64,000 bases of DNA, from assembly GCA_934754425.1 (NCBI GenBank), contig CAKVIN010000002.1:1-64000 (forward strand), written 5' to 3'. Below are positions 42,559 to 51,912 of this stretch, piece by piece. The notes beneath the pieces are model-generated. The model did not search any database and was not told where the DNA came from. It worked only from the letters and a program-made list of their open reading frames with translations. The first letter of the stretch is position 1. Each line of letters starts with the position of its first letter. This DNA is from an uncultured Candidatus Melainabacteria bacterium (GTDB taxonomy: Bacteria > Cyanobacteriota > Vampirovibrionia > Gastranaerophilales > Gastranaerophilaceae). Both the position numbers and the translations under genes were made by a program.

Positions 42559-44280
42559 TTACTTATACAAAGGTGCAAGTTTCTTTTCCTGTTGAGGAAT
42601 TGTACCTTCCGTAATTGATTGATAAACTCTATAGTCTATTTCTGGGAAGCAATTATCAATGCTTTCGATTTCTGAAAGTTTTGCTTCATCAATATTACCA
42701 GCTTCTATCATATCTGCAATTAAACTAAATCTGTCAACATGTTCATTGAATCTATCCGTTGCATAATCTTTAGCCTGCCAAGTTGTAATCAAGAACGGCC
42801 AATCTGAACTTTGTAATAACAAGTTTTCTCTAGCCAACTGGTTCAATGCTCTTAGCATAAGCTTATCCTCCGGTAATTCTGAGTGAGCATCAACGATTGC
42901 GTTAATACGTTTTTCGCAAGAGTGAATAATTGGCCACATCCATTCTGTTAAGTGGTTCATCCATACATAGAAGTGTCCACCTTGGCCCCAAGAACTTTCA
43001 GGAATTTGAATTGCTTCTTTTGGCGGATATTTTGTTACATATTCGCCAGCAGTAAGAATTTCAACTTCCGGTAAATAGTCATGGAATTTTTTAATAACTT
43101 GTTTAATAAATTCCACACCTTCGAACCACCAGTGGCCGAATAATTCTGTATCAAATGAAACCATTACCAAACCTTCTTTGCCGTTATGAGCAAGTTTGTA
43201 GTCATTTAACAAGTGGTAAATTAATGTTGTATAATGGTCAGAATTTTCATTAATCTTGTTCATCGCAAGAACCGGATCATATAACATTTTGTCACCTAAA
43301 TCTGTTGTAGGTGAAGTTATTCTCCAATAATGCATGCCTGATTTATCATCTTTTTTGTGGAATTCTCTGAAGCATCCATCTCCTGGATAACCATCAGCAG
43401 CTGACCAAACTTGATATCCTGCTCTATCATTACGTCCCATTACAGCAACTTGTGCATCTGGTAACCAATAAGCAGAATATGTATCATAACCTGTAGCAGG
43501 TCTTTCAGGTAGAGGAATATATTCAATGTTTCCGTACATACCGATTACACGTCTGTTACCGATAGAATTTCCACCTTCAATTACGTGTGATTCAGTAAAG
43601 AAATAATGGATATCATTATTTTGAAGTGTAACTTCAATAGCCGGTCTCCAATGTTTTTTGCCATCTTTTCCTACATATTCGTAACCTTGACGGTAAGCAC
43701 ATTCAGGAAGCCATGCTCCCATTGCTTTTTTACCAAATAATCTCTTTGTTGTATCTTGACCAATTTTGAATTGAGCATTCAAATTGCTATCAGTTGCAAG
43801 AAGTGGTGAAAAACCGTGTGTTGCACCGGATGTAGTAATTTCAATACAACCTAAATCTTGGTATTTTTTGAAATATTTGATTAAGTTTTTCTCATATTTA
43901 TTAACAAAATCATCTCTTAGTTTGTTCCATAAATCGAAATAATATTTTGCAAGATATTTTAAATGTTGAGAATGCGCAACCTTTGGATCAGGATATCTGT
44001 CCAAATCTTTTGAAACAGCAGCAATTCTAGAATCTATGTATTCAACAAATCCATTTTGTAAATGCTCATCACTTAACTGTTCAGCAAGAATTGGTGTAAT
44101 ACCTACTGTTAACTTAGCTTTTATACCTTCTTCATATAATTCTGCTATTGCATTAAGTAGAGGTACATAAGTTTCTGCCATACATTCGTAAAGGTTTTCT
44201 TCACCGAATGGCCACATACCTGCTTTTCTATAATATGGCAAGTGACTGTGTAACATAAATACGAATTGTCCTACTGACAT
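42559..44280 (-). CDS. GH57-family 1,4-alpha-glucan branching-type enzyme (DUF1957)
   Basis: 573 residues from the ATG at 44280, preceded by GGAGGC; the in-frame ATG at 44292 is part of that ribosome site. It begins FVFMLHSHLPYYRKAGMWPF, typical of the GH57 DUF1957 group. The probable nucleophile Glu is in GAWLPECAYRQG and the acid/base Asp in SFDTELFGHWWFEG. It likely branches or transfers alpha-glucan (glycogen) chains. No other glycogen gene is adjacent. Length is typical of the group. Confidence 0.92.
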   Translation of the reverse strand: MSVGQFVFMLHSHLPYYRKAGMWPFGEENLYECMAETYVPLLNAIAELYEEGIKAKLTVGITPILAEQLSDEHLQNGFVEYIDSRIAAVSKDLDRYPDPKVAHSQHLKYLAKYYFDLWNKLRDDFVNKYEKNLIKYFKKYQDLGCIEITTSGATHGFSPLLATDSNLNAQFKIGQDTTKRLFGKKAMGAWLPECAYRQGYEYVGKDGKKHWRPAIEVTLQNNDIHYFFTESHVIEGGNSIGNRRVIGMYGNIEYIPLPERPATGYDTYSAYWLPDAQVAVMGRNDRAGYQVWSAADGYPGDGCFREFHKKDDKSGMHYWRITSPTTDLGDKMLYDPVLAMNKINENSDHYTTLIYHLLNDYKLAHNGKEGLVMVSFDTELFGHWWFEGVEFIKQVIKKFHDYLPEVEILTAGEYVTKYPPKEAIQIPESSWGQGGHFYVWMNHLTEWMWPIIHSCEKRINAIVDAHSELPEDKLMLRALNQLARENLLLQSSDWPFLITTWQAKDYATDRFNEHVDRFSLIADMIEAGNIDEAKLSEIESIDNCFPEIDYRVYQSITEGTIPQQEKKLAPLYK

Positions 44281-44494
44281 TTTTGCCTCCATTCATCATC
44301 TCGTGTTTGAATATATATTTTTACATTATTATTTATAACATAATCTTATCAAAAAAGTAACTCTTAAGTATTAATTCAGCAGAATAATGTTACAATTGTT
44401 TACTATCTTTTAGCTATCTTTAAAAGTCCAAAACCCTGAAAGCTACTTATATATGGATTATATAAAGATCTATCTTTTTTCTATCTTTGTTACA

Positions 44495-45325
44495 TTATCC
44501 AATAGAAAAAATATAATTGTTATTTTTAGAACACGTTGCACAAAAATCAGTTTCTGCTGTTATACTTTTAGAATAATCTTTAAACGAACTACCGGAACGC
44601 CCCCTGTAATCATTTGCTAAAAAAGGACAAGCGTAAACCCCGTTCTCGCAAAGAATTCTTCCACGCATACAATCTGTTTTTTGAGAACTTTTAGAAAAAT
44701 TTTCATCTTCAAAATCCGGATAAGAAGCTGATATTTGAATATCCGTATTTGAGATTTCATTTTCCTTAAAAATTTGTATAAAATTATCAAAAATTTCTTG
44801 CTTATTTAATTTATAATAATTTTGAACCGACAAAACAGAATTAAAATTATAACGACACAGAGTTTTTAAAGCAAACATAATTTGCCTATAATTGCCTCTA
44901 TATTTAACTTTATCACTTTCTAATTCATCAAAATGCGCTAGCGAAAGTTTAAAAAATATTTGATTACTTCCTTCGTCCTCTACCTTTTTAAGAAAACGAA
45001 TTTTCTTTTCATTCAAATAACTGCCATTTGTGCAAATACAAACATTGCATCGTTTCAAACACAATCTTAAAATTACATTAAATTCTGGGTGAGTCATAGG
45101 TTCTGCACCAGTCAAATATATACAATATAAATTTTCATTTTTAGTATCATTTAAAGCATTTCTAATTTTATCAATAGAAATAAAATCTTTAACCTTTTTA
45201 AAAGACGGAAAATCAATATAACAAACAGAACACTTTTGATTACAACTTTTAGCTGTAAGCTCTATAAATAAATTATTCAACTCCTCTAACTTATAAACCG
45301 GCGCAGTATAGATATTATTGCTCAT
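44495..45325 (-). CDS. Radical SAM protein with SPASM-like C-terminus
   Basis: About 276 residues from the ATG at 45325 (AAAGGAGG ribosome site; a TTG at 45349 is less likely). The radical-SAM cluster motif CNQKCSVC (CxxxCxxC) is near residue 28. The GAEPMTHPEF region matches the usual SAM-binding GGEP loop. The C-terminus carries further cysteines (CMRGRILCENGVYACPF and CATCSKN), suggesting an auxiliary Fe-S cluster as in SPASM maturases. No RiPP-like precursor is visible nearby, so the substrate is unknown. Confidence 0.85.
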   Translation of the reverse strand: MSNNIYTAPVYKLEELNNLFIELTAKSCNQKCSVCYIDFPSFKKVKDFISIDKIRNALNDTKNENLYCIYLTGAEPMTHPEFNVILRLCLKRCNVCICTNGSYLNEKKIRFLKKVEDEGSNQIFFKLSLAHFDELESDKVKYRGNYRQIMFALKTLCRYNFNSVLSVQNYYKLNKQEIFDNFIQIFKENEISNTDIQISASYPDFEDENFSKSSQKTDCMRGRILCENGVYACPFLANDYRGRSGSSFKDYSKSITAETDFCATCSKNNNYIFSIG

Positions 45326-45470
45326 AAATCCTCCTTTAAACTCGACCAAATCATGTTATGACAATCAAATTTAAAAAAAAATTATCGTTGTGGGCAATAA
45401 AAAATGAATAACTTAGAGGATTTTTCAAACTTTTAATTAATTATAACTTTTTTACAACTTTTATTATAAC

Positions 45471-46199
45471 CTATGTTTCACGATTTCTAATCTTCATCCA
45501 TTCTTCTTTCGGTAAATCGGAAACAATATTTCCATCTTTGAATTTAATTATTCTTGAACAATATTCCGCAATATCAGGTTCATGTGTTACAAGAACAATT
45601 GTTTTTCCTTCTTTACCGTTAAAACCTTTGTTTAAACGCACAAAAAACTCCATTACCTCTATGCTGGTTTTTGTATCAAGATTTCCGGTTGGTTCATCGG
45701 CTAAAATCAACGGAGCATCGTTTACTAAAGCTCTTGCGATTGCAACTCTTTGCTGTTGACCGCCTGACATTTGGTTTGGCATGTGGCTTTCACGATTTTT
45801 TAACCCAACAATTTCCAGTGCTTCTTTCGCTCTTTTATGTCTTTCTTCTTCCGGAATACCTTTATAAATCATTGGAAGCTCAACATTTTCTAATGCAGAA
45901 GTTCTTGAAATAAGATTAAAACCTTGAAAAACAAAGCCAATTTTGTTGTTTCTAATATCGGATAACTCTTCTTGAGTTAATGAAAAAACATCAACTCCAT
46001 CAAGATGGTAACTTCCGCTCGTTGGTCTATCTAAAGTCCCTAAAGTGTTCATACAAGTCGATTTTCCTGAACCAGAAGTTCCCATAATAGCCACAAACTC
46101 ACCTTTTTCCACAGAAAAAGAAACACCATTTAGCGCATTGAAACTCTCATCTTCTGTAAAATATGTTTTTACAATATTTTTTATTTCAATCAAAGCCAT
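45471..46199 (-). CDS. ABC transporter ATP-binding protein (LolD/MacB-type)
   Basis: 242 residues with Walker A GTSGSGKST, Q-loop GFVFQGFNL, signature MSGGQQQRVAIARAL and Walker B LILADEPTGNLD, then the switch His in LVTHEP. The order and the NLDTKTSIEVM motif place it in the LolD/MacB/FtsE-like group. It energises an FtsX-type permease for lipoprotein transfer or peptide/antibiotic export. No permease gene is beside it, so partners lie elsewhere. Confidence 0.92.
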   Translation of the reverse strand: MALIEIKNIVKTYFTEDESFNALNGVSFSVEKGEFVAIMGTSGSGKSTCMNTLGTLDRPTSGSYHLDGVDVFSLTQEELSDIRNNKIGFVFQGFNLISRTSALENVELPMIYKGIPEEERHKRAKEALEIVGLKNRESHMPNQMSGGQQQRVAIARALVNDAPLILADEPTGNLDTKTSIEVMEFFVRLNKGFNGKEGKTIVLVTHEPDIAEYCSRIIKFKDGNIVSDLPKEEWMKIRNRET

Positions 46200-46231
46200 A
46201 TGGTTATTTTACATCAAAAAAATATAAAAAT

Positions 46232-46383
46232 TTGGTGGGGACGCTATTGCTTTCCCCACCCTACACATGAGCTATTACAAATTATTATTGAATATTTATT
46301 TGAGATATTTTTGTTTTACTTTATATTTAAATAAGAATTTAATACAAAAACGTAGGGTGGGGAAAGCAATAGCGTCCCCACCA
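46232..46383. repeat. REP hairpin pair (inverted, 33 bp each)
   Basis: Bases 46232-46264 and 46351-46383 are perfect reverse complements. Each unit is itself a hairpin (GGTGGGGA ... TCCCCACC). The outer ends carry the GTAG tetranucleotide typical of REP sequences acted on by RAYT enzymes. About 86 AT-rich bases separate them. A third, shorter hairpin lies at 46944-46966. Confidence 0.88.
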
Positions 46384-46388
46384 ATTAC

Positions 46389-46919
46389 TTACTCAAAATC
46401 TTTTTCAAGCACATTATTTTTATCTTCGATATTAAACCAATTCTCATCATAATAACACTTGGATACAAATTTTTGAAAAGAAGAAAATTCCCAACTTTTT
46501 GGAGCAATTTTATAATGTTTAAAACAATTATAATGTATATAATCAAGATGCATATACAAATCTTTTTCATTTCTTATAATATGTTCCCAATATCTACGTT
46601 GCCAAATTCCTTTTTCCCCTTTTTTTGCCTTACTTATCGGCAAAGATAATCGCTTGTCAATATGTACAGAAAAATAATATTTTATTAAACGCACAATTTC
46701 AGGATAATCTTTTTCGTTTTTTACAATCAAAATACAATGCAAATGATCTTTTAAAACAATACAAGCAAAAATATTAAAAACATATTTAGACTTCGCATAT
46801 AAAAATGATTTACGCAACAAATCTATATTTTTTAAGAGTAAATCTTGTCGATTGTACGTAACTATTGTTAAAAATATATACTTGTAACCTTCTATAAATA
46901 AGCGCTTATAATTTGACAT
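46389..46919 (-). CDS. REP-associated tyrosine transposase (RAYT)
   Basis: A 176-residue Y1-type HUH nuclease. The HUH motif appears as DHLHCILIV (about residues 61-69), and the catalytic Tyr is in LDYIHYN (about 127-133). The WQRRYWEH segment is characteristic of the RAYT/TnpA-REP subfamily. It handles single-stranded REP DNA at GTAG. REP hairpins flank the gene on both sides, so it is associated with its own target sequences. This is a domesticated, probably non-self-mobilising gene family. Confidence 0.92.
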   Translation of the reverse strand: MSNYKRLFIEGYKYIFLTIVTYNRQDLLLKNIDLLRKSFLYAKSKYVFNIFACIVLKDHLHCILIVKNEKDYPEIVRLIKYYFSVHIDKRLSLPISKAKKGEKGIWQRRYWEHIIRNEKDLYMHLDYIHYNCFKHYKIAPKSWEFSSFQKFVSKCYYDENWFNIEDKNNVLEKDFE

Positions 46920-46943
46920 AAATTAATTTTATCATAATTTTTC

Positions 46944-46966
46944 GGTGGGGACGCTTTCCCCACCGA
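46944..46966. repeat. Third REP hairpin next to RAYT
   Basis: CGGTGGGG and CCCCACCG form a stem around ACGCTTT. It shares the core of the 46232-46383 units but lacks the ATTGCT insert and the GTAG end. It lies immediately upstream of the RAYT gene. Confidence 0.8.
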
Positions 46967-46976
46967 ATCATTTCAA

Positions 46977-47234
46977 TTACTTTTTATAAAGATTCTTAGC
47001 TGCTTCGCTTGATAACAAACCTTTTACAAAATCATTGTGACCTAATGCACTTTCTTTTAAAACGATTTCTTTTAATACCGCAGGATCTTTAACCTGATTT
47101 GCACAAGTTACACCTGCTATTTGTTCCATTTGAGCTGTCATTTTTTTGTTTTTTCCCAATTTATTTAAAGTATTTTTAATACCTCTAAATGCCGGTTGTT
47201 GAACACCTGTGTCTGTTGGATTAATTCCTGCCAT
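46977..47234 (-). CDS. Small protein, unrecognised
   Basis: 85 residues beginning MAGINPTDTG and then VQQPAFRGIKNTLNKLG, with the PAFRG core seen in other proteins of the window. The rest is helical with KKMTAQMEQIAGVTCANQ and ends AAKNLYKK. There is no signal peptide. It has its own gene between REP sequences and ppdK. The start has GGAGG (complement of CCTCC) at good spacing. Confidence 0.62.
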   Translation of the reverse strand: MAGINPTDTGVQQPAFRGIKNTLNKLGKNKKMTAQMEQIAGVTCANQVKDPAVLKEIVLKESALGHNDFVKGLLSSEAAKNLYKK

Positions 47235-47436
47235 ACGATAAAACCTCCATTTTTACTACACTTCTACACTAATTATAAAAACAAATTCTCTCCAAAAATT
47301 GCCATTATTTTAAAATCTTTGTTACAAATATTAACACACATTTTATATACATACTGTTTACTTCATGTTAAAATTTATTTACTATAATAGATTTTTATAT
47401 AGAGCGTATTACTAGATATATGAAAAGGAGAAATAG

Positions 47437-50082
47437 ATGACTCAAAAAAGAGTATGGCTATTCCGTGAAGGAAACGCTGATATGCGTAATCTTTTAGGCG
47501 GTAAAGGTGCTAACCTTGCAGAAATGACAAACCTTGGTTTACCTGTACCTCCTGGATTAACTATTACAACAGAAACTTGTATGGATTACATCAATAATGG
47601 CAACAAAATGCCGGAAGGATTGATGGAAGAAGTTAAATCAGCTTTAAGAGATGTAGAAACACAAACAGGTAAAAAGTTTGGTGACACTCAAAACCCTCTT
47701 CTAGTATCTGTTCGTTCAGGTGCAAGAGTTTCTATGCCTGGTATGATGGAAACTATCTTAAACTTAGGTTTAAACGATGAAACAGTAGAAGCTATGATTA
47801 AATTAACAAACAACCCTAGATTCTGCTACGATTCATACAGAAGATTCTTAACTATGTTCGGTTCTGTTGCTTGGGAAATGGACAGACAAAAATATTTTGA
47901 GTCAGAAGTTGAAAAAGTTAAGGAAAGAGAAGGCGTTAAATCTGATACAGAAATCTCTGCAGAAGGTTGGAAATCTCTTATTCCTGTTTATAAAAATGTT
48001 ATCAAAGAAGTTACAGGCAAGGATTTTCCACAAGATCCTTATGTACAACTTCAAGAAGCTATTGAAGCAGTATTCCGTTCTTGGAATATTCCTCGTGCTG
48101 TAGCTTACAGAAACATGAATAAAATTGACCACAACTTCGGTACCGCTGTAAACGTACAAACAATGGTATTCGGCAATATGGGTGATGATTGTGCTACAGG
48201 TGTTTCATTCACTCGTAACCCTGCAACAGGTGAAAACAAATTCTACGGCGAATACTTAACAAACGCTCAAGGTGAAGACGTTGTTGCAGGTATCAGAACT
48301 CCAAAACCTATTTGCGAATTAGAAACTGAAATGCCTGATTTATATAGACAATATGTTGATATCGCTAAAAAACTTGAACTTGGTTACAAAGATGTTCAAG
48401 ATATGGAATTCACAATTGAAAAAGGTAAATTATATATTCTTCAAACACGTAACGGTAAGAGAACTGCAGCTGCAGCTGTTAAAATTGCTGTTGATATGTG
48501 TAAAGAAGGCATTATTACAAAAGAACGTGCTATTCAATTAGTTGACCCCTATTCAGTAAACCAAATCTTACTTCCTTGTTTCGATGCAAAAGCAATGGAA
48601 GAAGCAACAAAAATTGCTCACGGTGTAAACGCATCTCCAGGGGCGGCTGTTGGTAAAATCGTATTTGATACAGAAGAAGCAGCTCAAAGAGGCGAAGCCG
48701 GTGAAAAAGTTATCTTAGTTCGTGTAGAAACTTGTCCAGATGATATTCACGGTATGGCAGTTGCTCAAGGTGTTTTAACACTTAGAGGCGGTGCTACATC
48801 ACACGCAGCGGTTGTTGCTAAAGGTATGGGTAAACCTTGTGTTTCAGGTTGTGAAGATATGAAAATTGATCTTGCAAAAGAAACTTTAACCGGTGCTGAT
48901 GGTACAGTTTATAAAAAAGATGACGTTATTTCTTTAGACGGCGGTAAAGGTATTGTTATGGCAGGTGCCGTAAAATTAGTAGATGCTAAAATTGACGACA
49001 ACTGGAATACATTCTTTAACTGGGTTGACGAAATCAGAGAAATCCACGTTGAAGCTAATGCTGATACTCCTAAAGATATTGAAAATGCTTTAAAATTTGG
49101 TGCAGAAGGTGTTGGTCTATGTAGAACAGAACACATGTTTATGGATCCTGATAGACTTCCTTGGGTTCAAAAGATGATTATTGCAGGAACTCCGGAAGCT
49201 AGACGTGAAGCTTTAGACAAATTATTACCAATGCAATATTCTGATTTCTACGCTATGTTTAAAGCTATTGGTGATAAGCCAATGACAGTAAGACTTCTTG
49301 ATCCACCTCTTCATGAATTCTTACCTTCTAAAGAAGAATTGATTAAAGAAGTTGCTACTTTAAAAGCTCTTAATCAAGATGCTACTGAAAAAGAAGAACT
49401 TCTTCACATTGTTGAAGGACTTTCTGAATCTAACCCAATGATGGGTCTAAGAGGTTGCAGACTTGGTTTAACTTATCCTGAAATCAATGAAATGCAAGTT
49501 AGAGCAATTTTTGAAGCAGCTTGTGATGTTAGAAAAGAAGGTATTGACGTTAAACCTTGGGTAATGATTCCTCTTATCGGTCACGTAAACGAATTAAAAG
49601 TGGCAAAAGAAATCTTAGAAAAAGTTGCTGAAATCGTTATGCTTGAAAAAGGAATCAAGGTTGAATACAAATTTGGTACAATGATTGAAATTCCTCGTGC
49701 AGCACTTACTGCAGATGAAATTGCAGAATATGCAGAATTCTTCTCATTTGGTACAAATGACCTTACTCAAATGACATTCGGTTACTCAAGAGATGATGCA
49801 GAAGGCAAATTCTTGAACAGATATGTAGAACAAAAAATTCTTCCTGCAAACCCATTTGCAACACTTGACCAAAAAGGTGTTGGACAATTGATTGAAATGT
49901 CTATGAAGTTAGGACATTCTGTTAATTCAAAACTTGTTGGTGGTGTTTGTGGTGAACACGGTGGAGATCCTGATTCAGTGAAATTCTGTCACAGAATTGG
50001 TTTGAACTACGTTTCTTGTTCTCCATTCAGAATTCCTCAAGCAAAACTTGCTGCAGCTCAAGCAGTTGTTGAAAGCAAATAG
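47437..50082 (+). CDS. ppdK: Pyruvate, phosphate dikinase
   Basis: 881 residues interconverting pyruvate + ATP + Pi with PEP + AMP + PPi, for PEP supply or reversed glycolysis. It has an N-terminal ATP-grasp nucleotide domain (LLGGKGANLAEMTNLGLPVP, then SVRSGARVSMPGMM). The phosphohistidine domain carries the catalytic His in LRGGATSHAAVVAKGMGKPC. The C-terminal PEP/pyruvate barrel has VCGEHGGDP and FSFGTNDLTQMTFG. All domains are intact. The ribosome site AAAAGGAG lies before the ATG, and a hairpin terminator follows. Confidence 0.97.
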   Translation: MTQKRVWLFREGNADMRNLLGGKGANLAEMTNLGLPVPPGLTITTETCMDYINNGNKMPEGLMEEVKSALRDVETQTGKKFGDTQNPLLVSVRSGARVSMPGMMETILNLGLNDETVEAMIKLTNNPRFCYDSYRRFLTMFGSVAWEMDRQKYFESEVEKVKEREGVKSDTEISAEGWKSLIPVYKNVIKEVTGKDFPQDPYVQLQEAIEAVFRSWNIPRAVAYRNMNKIDHNFGTAVNVQTMVFGNMGDDCATGVSFTRNPATGENKFYGEYLTNAQGEDVVAGIRTPKPICELETEMPDLYRQYVDIAKKLELGYKDVQDMEFTIEKGKLYILQTRNGKRTAAAAVKIAVDMCKEGIITKERAIQLVDPYSVNQILLPCFDAKAMEEATKIAHGVNASPGAAVGKIVFDTEEAAQRGEAGEKVILVRVETCPDDIHGMAVAQGVLTLRGGATSHAAVVAKGMGKPCVSGCEDMKIDLAKETLTGADGTVYKKDDVISLDGGKGIVMAGAVKLVDAKIDDNWNTFFNWVDEIREIHVEANADTPKDIENALKFGAEGVGLCRTEHMFMDPDRLPWVQKMIIAGTPEARREALDKLLPMQYSDFYAMFKAIGDKPMTVRLLDPPLHEFLPSKEELIKEVATLKALNQDATEKEELLHIVEGLSESNPMMGLRGCRLGLTYPEINEMQVRAIFEAACDVRKEGIDVKPWVMIPLIGHVNELKVAKEILEKVAEIVMLEKGIKVEYKFGTMIEIPRAALTADEIAEYAEFFSFGTNDLTQMTFGYSRDDAEGKFLNRYVEQKILPANPFATLDQKGVGQLIEMSMKLGHSVNSKLVGGVCGEHGGDPDSVKFCHRIGLNYVSCSPFRIPQAKLAAAQAVVESK

Positions 50083-50100
50083 GATAAAAACTTATAATAA

Positions 50101-50133
50101 AAATGTGGTTGTCACTAAGATAACCACATTTTT
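50101..50133. terminator. Bidirectional terminator between ppdK and rqcH
   Basis: AAATGTGGTT (50101-50110) pairs with AACCACATTT (50122-50131), followed by T6 on the + strand. It separates convergent ppdK and rqcH. Confidence 0.82.
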
Positions 50134-50159
50134 TTATTATTAATTCTCAACTTCTAAAT

Positions 50160-51578
50160 TTATATCAAAACTTCTTTTTCATTTTTATATGTAACATATC
50201 CTAATGGTGCAGCCGGAGGTTTACGCAAATATTTTGCTTTCGTATAAATAATTCCAACCTTGGATGGTTGTTTTGCAGAAGAATATTTGCGAGCAAGCTT
50301 GCAACACTCAAACAAAACTTCTTCATTCGGTTCAATACCATTAAATTTTAGTAAAACATGAGAGCCGGCACATAATCTTGCATGAAACCAGATATCATCA
50401 TCTTTTGCAAGTTTAGAAATAATATAATCATTTTGCTTATTATTTCTTCCGACAAAAACGTCAAATCCTTTAATATTTAGTTTTAGCAGTTCTGATTTTT
50501 CTTGTTTTTTAGGCTTAATTTCATCAAGTTGTAATTCAGTTTTAATTTCTTCAAAATCTTTTATGTTTTTGGCTTCTTCAATACTATAAATCAAATTTTC
50601 TAAATAATCTTTTTCCATATTTAAACCATTCAACATTTCAAAAGATTTTTCTTTAGTAGTTTTTGATTTTGTATAAAGTTTAAAATATCGTTGCGCATTT
50701 TCATTAAGCGTTTTTGTTTCATCAAGTTCAATTGTGATATTTTGATTATTTATATAATCAAAAACTTCAATATTTTTTTGATAATCTTTTTTTTGATACA
50801 AATTTGCAGTCAATAGTTCACCACATAACTTATACTTATCAGTATTATCACGCTTTTTCAAAAGAACTGTTATTTTATCAATAGAACCTTTTACTTTTTT
50901 TAATTTAGGATTAACTATTGCTAAAAGTCTATGACGTTCATTTTTTAAATTATTTTCTTCTTGCATATTAGCATAATAATTATCAATCACACTATTTGCC
51001 AAAGAATCTGTTTGATTAAGTTTTGATAATAAACTTTCCTCCGGTAAACTTGGACTTGTTGGTGGATAAATATACTTTAAACCACCTTGAAGTTCTCTAT
51101 ATCGGCTTTTTTCTGCTCCTACATTATGCGCACAACCAATAATTATAGAAGTTTCTCTATCATATAAAATCACATTAGAATGTTTACCCATAAGTTCAAC
51201 ACACAAACAAAGCGAGCGTTTTTGCGAAAGCTCATCCATTGTTTCAAAATGAAATTCTATAATTCTTTCATTCTCAATAACAAGCGCATCAGCAATACGA
51301 CAACCTTCTAAATATTTTCTAAGCAACATACAAAACATAGGAGGATGTTTTGGAATTGCAAGACTACGCTTTTCCTCATTTTCTTTCGACATAAAACATA
51401 TATGATATGTCTGAGGAGAAATGTTTATATATAATTTCCTTCCTTCACCATTATTTCTTAGAGAAAGAACAAAATCCCTTCTAGTAGGTTGTTGAATTTT
51501 TTGGAGTCTTGCTCCGATTATGAAATCAATATTTTCTTCAAAAAATTGTTTGAGTGCTATACAATCTATATTTATCAT
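50160..51578 (-). CDS. rqcH: NFACT-family ribosome rescue protein RqcH
   Basis: 472 residues, of the Rqc2/NEMF group that adds Ala tails to stalled nascent chains on the 50S subunit. The N-terminal NFACT-N region holds IIGARLQKIQQPTRRDFVL, and a helical coiled-coil middle follows. The NFACT-R domain (DDIWFHARLCAGSHVLLKF) is at about residues 395-413. It is somewhat shorter than the usual ~560 residues. The start overlaps the stop of the upstream small exported gene by one base. Confidence 0.93.
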   Translation of the reverse strand: MINIDCIALKQFFEENIDFIIGARLQKIQQPTRRDFVLSLRNNGEGRKLYINISPQTYHICFMSKENEEKRSLAIPKHPPMFCMLLRKYLEGCRIADALVIENERIIEFHFETMDELSQKRSLCLCVELMGKHSNVILYDRETSIIIGCAHNVGAEKSRYRELQGGLKYIYPPTSPSLPEESLLSKLNQTDSLANSVIDNYYANMQEENNLKNERHRLLAIVNPKLKKVKGSIDKITVLLKKRDNTDKYKLCGELLTANLYQKKDYQKNIEVFDYINNQNITIELDETKTLNENAQRYFKLYTKSKTTKEKSFEMLNGLNMEKDYLENLIYSIEEAKNIKDFEEIKTELQLDEIKPKKQEKSELLKLNIKGFDVFVGRNNKQNDYIISKLAKDDDIWFHARLCAGSHVLLKFNGIEPNEEVLFECCKLARKYSSAKQPSKVGIIYTKAKYLRKPPAAPLGYVTYKNEKEVLI

Positions 51579-51826
51579 TATCTATATCCGCCGTACTGAT
51601 TGATATTATATCGTGAACTCGGATAACTTGTATACATTTTATTTCTTGTTTGATAATTTGATTGAGCTTGCCAATATGGAGTTTGTCTTTGGCGCATCCT
51701 TGCACGGTTTTGTTGTCTTTGATAAGTTTGCATTTGCATTGTACGATATGCTGCCGCATTAATTGACACAGCAAATACATCTGTAGAAAATATTATTAAA
51801 GTTATTAGTGTTAAAAATATTTTCAT
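51578..51826 (-). CDS. Small exported Gln/Arg/Tyr-rich protein
   Basis: 82 residues with a signal peptide (about 1-18, LTLITLIIFSTDVFA). The mature part is very rich in Gln, Arg, Tyr and Asn (MQTYQRQQNRARMRQRQ). No domain is visible. It overlaps the rqcH start by one base (TAATG), so the two are co-transcribed, though their products act in different compartments. Confidence 0.62.
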   Translation of the reverse strand: MKIFLTLITLIIFSTDVFAVSINAAAYRTMQMQTYQRQQNRARMRQRQTPYWQAQSNYQTRNKMYTSYPSSRYNINQYGGYR

Positions 51827-51912
51827 ATTTCACCCCGTATATTTGCCCTTATGCTAAATTTTAAAGCACTACACTTATTCTCTCATTTACATATAAGCGA
51901 AGACTTATCTGC

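Noticed and set aside
44401..44480. Four copies of CTATCTTT between GH57 and the radical SAM gene
   Set aside because: The motif is short and AT-rich, irregularly spaced, and could occur by chance here; no structure supports it.
46232..46383. Terminal inverted repeats of an insertion sequence
   Set aside because: The two repeats lie on the same side of the gene and are hairpins with GTAG ends, fitting REP sequences of a RAYT rather than transposon ends.
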